NCBI GenBank assembly: GCA_020636445.1
Contig: JACJXV010000003.1
Coordinates: forward strand, 62,001-126,000
Reading direction: 5' to 3'
DNA: 64,000 bases
From: Lewinellaceae bacterium
GTDB taxonomy: Bacteria; Bacteroidota; Bacteroidia; Chitinophagales; Saprospiraceae
The notes below the pieces were generated by a model. The model saw nothing but the letters and a program-made list of their open reading frames with translations, did no database searches and had not been told where the DNA came from. This document shows positions 44,987 through 52,704 of this stretch, piece by piece (the stretch's first letter is position 1; each line of letters opens with the position of its first letter). Both the position numbers and the translations under genes were made by a program.

Positions 44987-45646
44987 TTAGTTTAAGGTTG
45001 GGTTTACTGTAAATATAACGGCACGAACACCCTGAAAAATGCCCAGCGCAATCAGTAATATGCCAATTATTTTATTCAAAAAACGGTTGATGAATTGGAC
45101 TTTACTGATTACCATTTGGCTAAGGAGAACAAAAAGGAGTAAAGCTAAGAGTTTTCCCAGGCAGGCAGCAAGGATGAAGACACTAATCAGCCCGGAGGCT
45201 GTATTACCGGAAATCTCTACTAATTTAATAGATTTAAAGTAAGCAAGAACAATAATCCAAAAGGCAATCGTTTGAGGATTGAGTAAAGCGACCGTAAGCC
45301 CGCGCACAAAATCGCGCTTGCCGCTTTTTTTCTTTTCCCGTTGTACTTGCAGGCCATCCTTTTTAAGCAAAAAACTAAATCCCAGTATCAAAAAGAAAGC
45401 TACGACAAAAAAGCGTACCACGTAATGATCAAGAAGGGGGACCAGCGTTTGTGGACTTACATGTAACGCGATAAAGGATTGAAGAATTTCTACCAACGCT
45501 GCTGCAATGGCAAAATAACAGCCGGCCCGCAAATTACGGTTTACGGTAGTTTCTATGACAGACAGGTTAATCGGACCAAATGGGATGGTCGCGGCGAAGC
45601 TGGTGAGGAGGGTCACCCCGAAAACCACAGCATAACTCACTTGCAT
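44987..45646 (-). CDS. LysE-family amino acid exporter
   Basis: A 219-residue inner-membrane protein with about six membrane spans. The N-terminal PFGPINLSVIETTVNRNLRAG is the conserved LysE/RhtB signature (GPxxxxxxxxxxxxG), and GLTVALLNPQTIAFWIIVL is the second characteristic segment. These carriers export amino acids or derivatives; the substrate here is unknown. It starts upstream of rlpA and ends 6 bases before its start, so the two are probably co-transcribed. Confidence 0.88.
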   Translation of the reverse strand: MQVSYAVVFGVTLLTSFAATIPFGPINLSVIETTVNRNLRAGCYFAIAAALVEILQSFIALHVSPQTLVPLLDHYVVRFFVVAFFLILGFSFLLKKDGLQVQREKKKSGKRDFVRGLTVALLNPQTIAFWIIVLAYFKSIKLVEISGNTASGLISVFILAACLGKLLALLLFVLLSQMVISKVQFINRFLNKIIGILLIALGIFQGVRAVIFTVNPTLN

Positions 45647-45750
45647 GGTTTGCGCTTTTTTGGTTGACCGATGAAGGCTTTAAGCCCTATCATCCTGGAC
45701 GAATCGGTTGTAAATATGTTTAAAAAATGTCGATTAGCAGGCAAAAGGTT

Positions 45751-45793
45751 CGATAAAATAGCGCTTTTTATCGCCGGGGAGGCTATTTTTTTT
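45751..45793 (+). promoter_or_regulatory. Mutually exclusive hairpins, attenuator-like
   Basis: CGATAAAA (45751-45758) can pair with TTTTATCG (45766-45773). Alternatively AAAATAGC (45755-45762) can pair with GCTATTTT (45782-45789), which is followed by more T (to 45793). The second form resembles a terminator and the first would prevent it. The upstream gene is on the other strand, so a plus-strand transcript from an unseen promoter would be required. Confidence 0.3.
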
Positions 45794-46058
45794 GTTTCAC
45801 CGGTCGATATACCTTATTCTGCGGTGGTTATTAATCGGGTGTAGTAGAGGTTTTCAATGGATAAAAAGCCCTAAGGTAGACAGGGTGATAGTTTGGTTTT
45901 TGGGTAAAAGGGTATAACGAGCGAGTAGGGGGGCTGGTCACATATTTAGTTACTACTAAACGATGATGACAAGAAAGTGTTATCAATGCTTCGCTCAGTC
46001 ATTTCGATCTGTGGCAATAATTCGGATGTCATGTGGGGTACACCTGATTAGCGGTCTG

Positions 46059-46092
46059 GTTGAACCATTCCGGTACTAATTTTGTATTTTTG
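46059..46092 (+). promoter_or_regulatory. mnmA promoter
   Basis: GTTG at 46059-46062 and TATTTTTG at 46085-46092 (perfect TAnnTTTG), 22 bases apart. The start codon is 73 bases downstream of the -7 element. Confidence 0.6.
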
Positions 46093-46164
46093 TTGCCGCA
46101 ACTAAGTGGTGATCATTATTCAATCGATCAATGGCGATCCATTTGTAATAGAGCCTAAAGAAGT

Positions 46165-47283
46165 ATGAGTAAGCACGGAAAAGTTTTAGTGGCGATGAGC
46201 GGTGGTATTGACTCCACGGTAACCGCTATGCTTTTACATGAAGAGGGGTATGAGGTCATTGGTATTACTATGAAAACCTGGGATTATGCCAATTCAGGTG
46301 GATCTAAAAAAGAGACGGGTTGCTGTAGCCTGGATTCAATAAATGATGCCCGGCAGGTAGCTGTTGAAATGGGATTTCATCATTTTATTATTGATATCCG
46401 GGATGAGTTTGGTGATTTTGTCATTGATAACTTTGTGGAGGAGTACCTGGCAGGTCGTACGCCAAATCCTTGTGTGTTATGTAATACGCACATTAAATGG
46501 AGTGCCTTGCTCAAGCGTGCCGATGCACTGGACTGTGAATTTATTGCTACCGGTCACTATGCGAAAATAAAGGAAGCTAATGGTCGGCGCTTTATTTCCC
46601 GCGGGGCGGACGCTAATAAAGACCAGTCCTATGTGCTTTGGGGGTTAACACAGGACGCCCTGCAACGCAGCCGCTTCCCCTTAGGCCATTTGACGAAGCC
46701 GGAAGTGCGGCAAATCGCTTATGATGCGGGTTATGCTGAACTCTCGAAAAAAGCTGAGAGCTATGAAATATGCTTCGTTCCTGATAACGATTACCGGGGC
46801 TTCCTGAAGCGCCGGGTAGCTGGATTGGAAGAACAGGTCGCCGGAGGTCATTTCGTCAATCGGCAAGGGGAAATCCTCGGTACGCATCAGGGATATCCTT
46901 TTTATACGATTGGCCAGCGCAAAGGCCTCGGTGTTGCCTTTGGGCAACCAATGTATGTAACGGAGATCGTACCCGAATCGAATCAGGTTGTCTTAGGACC
47001 TGTTGAAGAACTTGTGCGCAACGGGATGCTGGTTTATCAGGTAAACAGTATGAAATACCCCCAGATTCCCGCAGGGCTGGAGGCGGTCACTAAAGTTCGC
47101 TACAAAGATAGCGGCACCCTTAGCCGGCTTGACCCTACTCCTGATGGCAAAGTTGCGGTTGAATTTTTTGCCAATGTTCAGGGAGTTGCCCCGGGGCAGT
47201 CAGCCGTGTTTTTCCAGGGCGATGATATTGTTGGTGGGGGGATTATTTACAATAGCATGCCTCCGCAATTTCTCGAAAACTAA
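46165..47283 (+). CDS. mnmA: tRNA 2-thiouridylase MnmA
   Basis: Introduces sulfur at U34 of Lys, Glu and Gln tRNAs. The 372 residues include the PP-loop AMSGGIDSTVTAML (about 10-23), the first catalytic Cys103 in NPCVLC and the second Cys203 in YEICFVPDNDY, both aligning with E. coli Cys102 and Cys199. The C-terminal beta-barrel that helps bind tRNA runs from about 285. It is followed after 6 bases by a lipoprotein gene and then rimM, giving a probable three-gene operon. Confidence 0.96.
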   Translation: MSKHGKVLVAMSGGIDSTVTAMLLHEEGYEVIGITMKTWDYANSGGSKKETGCCSLDSINDARQVAVEMGFHHFIIDIRDEFGDFVIDNFVEEYLAGRTPNPCVLCNTHIKWSALLKRADALDCEFIATGHYAKIKEANGRRFISRGADANKDQSYVLWGLTQDALQRSRFPLGHLTKPEVRQIAYDAGYAELSKKAESYEICFVPDNDYRGFLKRRVAGLEEQVAGGHFVNRQGEILGTHQGYPFYTIGQRKGLGVAFGQPMYVTEIVPESNQVVLGPVEELVRNGMLVYQVNSMKYPQIPAGLEAVTKVRYKDSGTLSRLDPTPDGKVAVEFFANVQGVAPGQSAVFFQGDDIVGGGIIYNSMPPQFLEN

Positions 47284-47289
47284 TCGCCT

Positions 47290-48066
47290 ATGCGCCCTGC
47301 ATGGTTCATCACTTTGGGGGGAATCCTCTTGTTGAGCGTGGTTGTAATTGCTTGTCGGGAGGAGCGCTTGCAACCGGATATTGACTACGGCTACGATTAT
47401 TTTCCGCTTAAGTTAGGCGCAGAGCGCATCTATTTACTGGATAGTTTAGTCTTTGACCCGGCTCCCGGTGGTACCCGCATAGACTCGACCCGGTTATGGG
47501 TTCGCGAAGTGTGGGCTGATACCCTGCGCGGCCCTGCGGGTGAACTGCGCTACCGGGTGGATCGTTACGAGCGATACCGCGAAGAGGACCCCTGGCAAAT
47601 CCGTGCGGTCTACACCGAGCAACGGGAAGCATTACGCGCCTTCCGCACCGAAGATAACCGGCAACGTATTGCGCTGATCTTTCCCCTTCAAGCGGATAGT
47701 CGCTGGAATGCGACCGGATTTTTTGATCCCCTGCAACCGGTAACCATTGCCGGGGAACCCATCGAAATGTATAAGGGATGGTCCTCCGAAGTTACCCAAT
47801 GGGATGAACCCTGGCAAGCCGGAGACCTCGCGTTTCCCCGGACAGCGGTAATCCAGTTGGCCGATTTCACCAGTTTAATTGAAATTCGACAATGCCAGGA
47901 GCGGTATGCACGGGGCGTTGGACTCGTATACCGTGAATTCACGATTCTCGATACCCAATGCCAGGTGTGCTGTCAGGGGAATTTTAGCCGCTGTAGTTCC
48001 TTGCCCTGGCGGGAAAAGGCCGAAAAAGGCATGATTATTCGCCAGACCCTATTTGCATATCGGTAG
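47290..48066 (+). CDS. Lipoprotein of unknown function between mnmA and rimM
   Basis: A 258-residue lipoprotein with VVVIAC (Cys22). The mature part begins with YGYDYFPLKLGAERIYLLDSLVFD, a pattern I have seen in Bacteroidota proteins of unknown role, followed by beta-strand-rich sequence with many Arg and Tyr. The C-terminus is Cys-rich (TQCQVCCQGNFSRC), perhaps a disulfide or metal site. It is placed tightly between mnmA (6 bases) and rimM (4 bases), so it is co-expressed with tRNA and ribosome maturation genes without an obvious functional link. Confidence 0.78.
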   Translation: MRPAWFITLGGILLLSVVVIACREERLQPDIDYGYDYFPLKLGAERIYLLDSLVFDPAPGGTRIDSTRLWVREVWADTLRGPAGELRYRVDRYERYREEDPWQIRAVYTEQREALRAFRTEDNRQRIALIFPLQADSRWNATGFFDPLQPVTIAGEPIEMYKGWSSEVTQWDEPWQAGDLAFPRTAVIQLADFTSLIEIRQCQERYARGVGLVYREFTILDTQCQVCCQGNFSRCSSLPWREKAEKGMIIRQTLFAYR

Positions 48067-48070
48067 ACAA

Positions 48071-48607
48071 ATGGAAAAATACATAGCCATTGGCCGTTTG
48101 GGGAAATCCCATGGGTTGGCCGGAGAAATAAAGATCCAGGTTAAAGACCGCTACTGGGAAGATTTTATCGAATCAGAGGTGCTCTTTATTGAGCAGCAAG
48201 GGAAACCCGTGCCTTTTTTTATTTTAGATGCCCGGACCATCGGCAAGGAAGTCGTCATCCAACTGGATGATGTTCCTACGCGGGAAGCTTCCCTGGCTTT
48301 AGCCGGAAAGGAAGTTTTTTTGCGCGAGATAGATCTGTTACCCGATGATCAAGCTCGCCCCGCTGGTGAACCGACAGTGATTGGCGACCGCTATGAACTC
48401 CTGACAGGGTATTCGTTGCATGAAGTTGAATTAGGTTTTGTGGGGGTTATTGAAGAAGTACTGGAGCTTCCTGGCCAGCTTATGGCTGTACTTACTTATC
48501 AGGAACGTGAGGTCCTCATTCCGCTCACGCCGGTTTTTATCCAATCTATTGACCCTAAACAACAGGTGGTTGTCATGGACCTGCCAGAAGGGCTTCTTGA
48601 TTTGTGA
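48071..48607 (+). CDS. rimM: Ribosome maturation factor RimM
   Basis: Assists maturation of the 30S head with S19. From the ATG at 48071 it is 178 residues. A TTG at 48053 would add six residues and overlap the upstream gene. The N-terminal RimM domain starts YIAIGRLGKSHGLAGEIKIQ and the PRC barrel follows from about 100 (YSLHEVELGFVGVIEEVLELPGQ), ending with VLIPLTPVFIQSID and the terminal MDLPEGLLDL, a diagnostic C-terminus. Confidence 0.95.
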   Translation: MEKYIAIGRLGKSHGLAGEIKIQVKDRYWEDFIESEVLFIEQQGKPVPFFILDARTIGKEVVIQLDDVPTREASLALAGKEVFLREIDLLPDDQARPAGEPTVIGDRYELLTGYSLHEVELGFVGVIEEVLELPGQLMAVLTYQEREVLIPLTPVFIQSIDPKQQVVVMDLPEGLLDL

Positions 48608-48780
48608 GTTTGATTATCAGGTTTTTACGTCGTTTTGCTTACCAAAAGTCTACCCGTCTCTCTGCCTTTTATTGATTGAAGTTTATGGTGTAAACACCAA
48701 TTTTATTTACGTTTACGGCATAATTTCAAAAGATTATAAATGCCATCTCGGTCTTTATCCAAATTTCATGCAATAATGTT

Positions 48781-49875
48781 ATGAAGAGACATGTACTTTC
48801 GGTTTTACTGGCCTTAACATGTATGCTTTCCGGCTTAACAGAAGCCCACGCCGGAGCGGGTATCTTTGAGTCCTATGTCGTTATAGGGGGCACACACTAC
48901 GATCTATTTGCCACTACGAGTAACCCCGATTTTTCCGGACGCAATTTTGGTACGTTTACCCAGGGTGCAACCTGGACCATCAATGGAGGGGAAATCAAAA
49001 CCTTTAAGGAAAGCCGAAGCACCTGTTTTGCAGGTAATATTTGTGGGGGAACTATTTTCTGGGAGATCAAGAGTGGAGCCTCCACCGTTGCCAGCGGGAG
49101 CTACACCTTTACGTATAATAGTATGTTTGGTGACCAAAATAATGGGTTTTGTTCGGTCAACCAGCAATGGGATAAAGCGAACGGAGCCGTGAATTTACTG
49201 GAAGGTTTAACAGCAGGCATGTACACTTTGCTGGTCAATTGCCAGGCAACGGGGAATAATAGTGGTAATTCAGGTTGTGGCGACACTTTTGCCCAATCCC
49301 AACTATCTGCTACGTTTACGGTCTCGGCTCCCGTTCCGGTAACCTGGGGAACTGTCGAGGCGCGCGCAGTGGGTTCTAAAGCCCAGATAAGCTGGGAAAC
49401 CATCACGGAAACGAATAATGAGCATTTTGCTATTGAGCGAAAAACCGCTGATCAGGAATCCTGGCAACCGCTGGGCCGGATACCAAGTCAGGGGACATCC
49501 ACTCAATTCCGGCGTTATCATTTTATGGATGACGCTCCCGCTGTGGGTATCAATTACTACCGGCTCCGTCAGGTAGATCACGACGGGCAGTTTGCCTTTT
49601 CCAGGGTGGTTAGTGTTACGGTGGAGCATTCAACAAAGGTTACCTTATTCCCTAATCCGGCCCGCGATCAACTAACCCTCCAGGTAAGCAATTCGGAATC
49701 ACTTTCAGTATTATTGCGTACTATGCAGGGACAGTTGATAAAAAGCTGGGTAATGCCTGCCGCTGAAATTGGGCTAACCATTCCGCTTGATCAAATTCCT
49801 CAAGGCACTTACATGTTACAGCTGGTGAATACCGCCGGCCTGATTCTGCACACGGAACGCCTGATCAGGCAGTAG
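48781..49875 (+). CDS. T9SS cargo protein with Ig-like domain
   Basis: A 364-residue secreted protein. Signal peptide about 1-25 (AHAGA). The first half (about 26-180) is a beta-rich, Cys-containing domain with TWTINGGEIKTFKESRSTC and NICGGTIFWEIKSG; I cannot name it. A fibronectin-like linker follows (VTWGTVEARAVGSKAQISWETITETNNEHFAIERK, about 185-215), a common spacer in Bacteroidota exports. The C-terminal T9SS type A sorting domain starts VTLFPNPARDQLTLQV (about 288) and ends TERLIRQ. It is exported across the outer membrane and probably attached to the surface. Function is unknown. Confidence 0.82.
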   Translation: MKRHVLSVLLALTCMLSGLTEAHAGAGIFESYVVIGGTHYDLFATTSNPDFSGRNFGTFTQGATWTINGGEIKTFKESRSTCFAGNICGGTIFWEIKSGASTVASGSYTFTYNSMFGDQNNGFCSVNQQWDKANGAVNLLEGLTAGMYTLLVNCQATGNNSGNSGCGDTFAQSQLSATFTVSAPVPVTWGTVEARAVGSKAQISWETITETNNEHFAIERKTADQESWQPLGRIPSQGTSTQFRRYHFMDDAPAVGINYYRLRQVDHDGQFAFSRVVSVTVEHSTKVTLFPNPARDQLTLQVSNSESLSVLLRTMQGQLIKSWVMPAAEIGLTIPLDQIPQGTYMLQLVNTAGLILHTERLIRQ

Positions 49876-49888
49876 GAAATGGGGTTAA

Positions 49889-49963
49889 GGGTAACTGGTG
49901 TCTGGTAACTGGTATCTGGTATCTGGTATCTGGCAACCTTGTACCAGTTACCAGATACCAACC
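49889..49963. repeat. GGTATCTGGTAACTGG-type direct and inverted repeats
   Basis: Tandem GGTAACTGG/GGTATCTGG units (49889-49931) are followed by an inverted copy CCAGTTACCAGATACCA (49944-49960). The arrangement can fold into a long hairpin and lies between two convergent genes, so it may also work as a terminator. It is too short and irregular to be a CRISPR. Confidence 0.6.
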
Positions 49964-49971
49964 ACCAAAAA

Positions 49972-51564
49972 CTACTCTCCGTCCTTTTTGACTCCGGGTT
50001 GCACAATTTCGAAATCATCCTTTTGCTTGGACTGAGCTACCATCCGGCGGACATCCGCCAACAATTGCTTGGCATCGTAAATGATTCCATCCTTAATGGT
50101 ATAGTGAACCCCACCTACACGAACCACTTCATTGTTGGCATCGAGCTTAATAGCACCGGTACCATAGAGGACCTGCAGGTTCTCCAGTGGATTTTCATCT
50201 ACTACGACCATGTCGGCAAGTTTACCTACCTCGATAGTACCCAGCTTATCCGCTACCCCCAGGGCTTCGGCGCCATTCAGGGTCGCTGAGCGAATGACCT
50301 CCAGAGGGTGGAAGCCAGCTTCGCGGAGCATTTCCAGTTCGCGGATATAAGCAAACCCATACAACTGGTAAATGAAACCCGAATCCGAGCCCGCCGTGAC
50401 CCGGCCACCCCGGTTTTTGTATTCCTTGATGAAAGCCATCCAGAGGCGGTAATTTTCCCGCCAGGTAACCTCTTGTTCTGTCCCCCAGGAATGCCAGTAG
50501 GAGCCATGGGATACACGGCTGGGCATATAAAAACGCCATAGCGAAGGCAAGGTATATTCCTCATGCCATTCAGCGCGTCGCGCCCGCATCAGGTCCCGGT
50601 TTGCTTCGTAAATATTAAAAGTTGGATCCAGGGTAAAATCCAGGTCCAGTAATTCTTGCATGACCTTGTTCCAATGCTCGGAATAGGGTGGAGCGGCTTG
50701 TTTCCAAAGACGACCAGCTTCTTCAAACCGATTTTGCTCGTTAGCATAGTTGTAATCAACCGGATAATCCTGAACGGTACGATCAGCAAAAAGCGCTTCT
50801 GGGAGACCGTACCAGTGTTCCATGCTGGTCAGGCCGGCACGGGCAGAGTTAAGGACATTCCAGCGGGCAACGTCCATCTGGGCATGGTGGCAGGCAGAAC
50901 GCAAGCCCAGTTTCTTGTTTTCCTCGAGGGCAGCCTGCATAATTTCAGGCGCGGCGCCAAAAAACTTAATCCCATCCGCGCCGTTTTGGGCATTTTTACG
51001 GACCCAGGCCCGGGCCTGCTCAGCATTGGCAATAGGGGTTTCGCTCCCCATGCCAAAAGCAGTATAGGCAAATATGCGGGGTGCAGTGATCTCATTGGCC
51101 GCACTACGCCGCTTATGTTCAAGCACCCAGTTCAGGCCATTGCCTGCCGATGGATCCCGGATAGTTGTTATGCCATGGCCCATCCACAATTTGAATACAT
51201 ACTCGGCATCAGCTCCCTGCGCCTGGCCTCCAATATGGCCGTGCATGTCGATGAATCCGGGGAGGAGATATTTACCGGTGCAATCCAGTTCTTTGCCGCC
51301 AGCTTTCAAGGCTGGTCGGGATTTCGGATCAATCGGAACACCTGGGTAGCCTACCACACTGACCTGCCGGATAATATTGTTTTCCACGACAATATCCACC
51401 GGGCCAACGGGCGGAGCACCATTGCCATTGATCAGGGTTACACCGCGTATAATCAGCTGGCTGAAAGGACCTTCGCCTTCCGCGCGATCGGGCGATTTGG
51501 CCACTTGTGCATGCAAAGCAAAGGCGAACAGGAAAAGCATAAATGACGTAGCTAGTTGCTTCAT
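49972..51564 (-). CDS. Secreted amidohydrolase
   Basis: A 530-residue amidohydrolase-superfamily enzyme with a signal peptide (about 1-20, ALHAQ). Metal ligands: HGH (His108, His110) in GFIDMHGHIGG, a Lys in ADGIKFFGA, HH in ACHHAQ, His in MEHWYG and the Asp in GSDSG. The N- and C-terminal beta segments (LIIRGVTLINGNGA, KLADMVVVDENPL) form the small composite domain. Substrates in this clade are unclear (cyclic amides, dipeptides). It is divergent from a TetR-type regulator that could control it. Confidence 0.9.
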   Translation of the reverse strand: MKQLATSFMLFLFAFALHAQVAKSPDRAEGEGPFSQLIIRGVTLINGNGAPPVGPVDIVVENNIIRQVSVVGYPGVPIDPKSRPALKAGGKELDCTGKYLLPGFIDMHGHIGGQAQGADAEYVFKLWMGHGITTIRDPSAGNGLNWVLEHKRRSAANEITAPRIFAYTAFGMGSETPIANAEQARAWVRKNAQNGADGIKFFGAAPEIMQAALEENKKLGLRSACHHAQMDVARWNVLNSARAGLTSMEHWYGLPEALFADRTVQDYPVDYNYANEQNRFEEAGRLWKQAAPPYSEHWNKVMQELLDLDFTLDPTFNIYEANRDLMRARRAEWHEEYTLPSLWRFYMPSRVSHGSYWHSWGTEQEVTWRENYRLWMAFIKEYKNRGGRVTAGSDSGFIYQLYGFAYIRELEMLREAGFHPLEVIRSATLNGAEALGVADKLGTIEVGKLADMVVVDENPLENLQVLYGTGAIKLDANNEVVRVGGVHYTIKDGIIYDAKQLLADVRRMVAQSKQKDDFEIVQPGVKKDGE

Positions 51565-51950
51565 AAGGATACCGGTTATCGTGGTTTTAAAAAAGTGTAT
51601 CGATAAAAATAAGAAATGCCATCGACCTTTCTACGTAAAACGCAGCGCTTTGGAACCTTTCTTTTCAATAGACCAGTTTGGTTGGACGTTGAGCGTTGAA
51701 TTGGTTTCTCGCTTCTCGTTATTCGTTACTCGATTTCTAATTTCTAATTTCTCACCCCGATTCAGTCCAGGTCAAAGTGTCTAATTTCTGATTTCTAATT
51801 TCTCACCCGCCGTAGGCGGGCAAGTTTCTCGTTTCCCATTTCCCTTGCCCCCGCATCACCTGTGCCAACCAGCAATTTCAAGCTTGACGGAATGTCAGGC
51901 CTTTGGTTTGTCGGGGCGCATTGTTATCTTGTGATACCCCTAATTAACCC
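51565..51950. other. 386-base divergent region with AT-rich microrepeats
   Basis: No gene seen. 51730-51810 contains TTTCTAATTTCTAATTTCTCAC-like units in two imperfect copies. A perfect hairpin CCCGCC/GGCGGG lies at 51806-51820 with the loop GTA. The TetR promoter is at the right edge (51902-51933). On the minus strand, TATTTTTA (51604-51611) is a 7-of-8 match to the -7 element for the amidohydrolase. Confidence 0.5.
51902..51933 (+). promoter_or_regulatory. Probable TetR-gene promoter
   Basis: TTTG at 51902-51905 and TATCTTGTG at 51925-51933, with a 19-base spacer; the -7 element is imperfect (TATCTTGT). Confidence 0.4.
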
Positions 51951-51956
51951 GTGTCC

Positions 51957-52577
51957 ATGAAAACAACCAAAGAACGCATTATCGAAACGGCCCTGGAGCT
52001 ACTAAATGAAAAGGGCATGGCCAATGTGTCGATGCGTGACATCGCTGATGCCCTCGAAATCAGCGTGGGGAATCTAACGTACCATTTTCCCAAGTGGCAA
52101 GACCTGATGGATGAAATTTACCATCAGATGATGCATGATATTAGTGCCTTTCCCAGAGTTCCGTTCTCTATTGCTCAGTTAAACAAGGTCTTTTTTGGTG
52201 CGGCGGAAGTGCAGGACCGGTATATTTTCATTATTGGCGACATTCATTATTTCACTAACCTATATCCCACGTACGAACGATTACGCAATACGTTGGTTGT
52301 TGCCCGTATTGAAGACATGATCCGGCAATTGGGATATTGGGCCAATGAGGGGTTGGTTTTCCCGGATAGCGAAGAGCATCCGCATCGGCTTTTAGCTCAG
52401 CATATGTGGTTGGTTATGGCCAGTTGGGGCGCCCAAAACCATTTACTGCGGGAAACGCCATATCGGTTATCCCATCAGGAATTGGTAAAAATCATCTGGC
52501 ATATCTTTCTGCCGCATATGACTGAGGCAGGCAGGGCAGAGTATGCACAACTAGGCCCTCTTTATTCGGCTTCCTGA
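51957..52577 (+). CDS. TetR/AcrR-family transcriptional regulator
   Basis: A 206-residue regulator when started at the ATG at 51957; a GTG at 51951 would add two residues. The HTH is at about 24-44: KGMANVSMRDIADALEISVGNLTYHF, typical TetR. The C-terminal ligand domain (from about 65) is distinct and the inducer is unknown. It faces the amidohydrolase gene across 386 bases, the usual position for a local repressor, although no palindromic operator is certain. Confidence 0.9.
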   Translation: MKTTKERIIETALELLNEKGMANVSMRDIADALEISVGNLTYHFPKWQDLMDEIYHQMMHDISAFPRVPFSIAQLNKVFFGAAEVQDRYIFIIGDIHYFTNLYPTYERLRNTLVVARIEDMIRQLGYWANEGLVFPDSEEHPHRLLAQHMWLVMASWGAQNHLLRETPYRLSHQELVKIIWHIFLPHMTEAGRAEYAQLGPLYSAS

Positions 52578-52635
52578 ACGGGCAATTTTTTGATCTAACA
52601 AAGCAACCTTGGGATTCCCGGTGGAGCTAAAAAGC

Positions 52636-52678
52636 AAACACCCCGGATGTTTAAGCTTAGCAACATCCGGGGTGTTTT
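52636..52678. terminator. Perfect bidirectional terminator
   Basis: AAACACCCCGGATGTT pairs perfectly with AACATCCGGGGTGTTT over a 10-base loop (16-bp stem) between the convergent TetR and M1 peptidase genes; a T run ends the right arm and an A run starts the left. Confidence 0.82.
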
Positions 52679-52704
52679 ACTATATGCAACAGGAATCGGT
52701 GCGC

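Larger units (their letters stand above)
45647..46164 (+). other. 518-base divergent intergenic region
   Basis: No gene seen. It holds the overlapping hairpins at 45751-45793 (listed separately), a small inverted repeat TTTAGT/ACTAAA (45945-45960) and the mnmA promoter at 46059-46092. The AT-rich, low-coding character between 45780 and 46060 is otherwise featureless. Confidence 0.55.

Noticed and set aside
49889..49963. Possible CRISPR array
   Set aside because: Units are 9-10 bases without unique spacers, and no cas genes are present.
50656..51546. 296-codon plus-strand frame opposite the amidohydrolase
   Set aside because: Shadow frame; the amidohydrolase has its full metal-ligand set and signal peptide.
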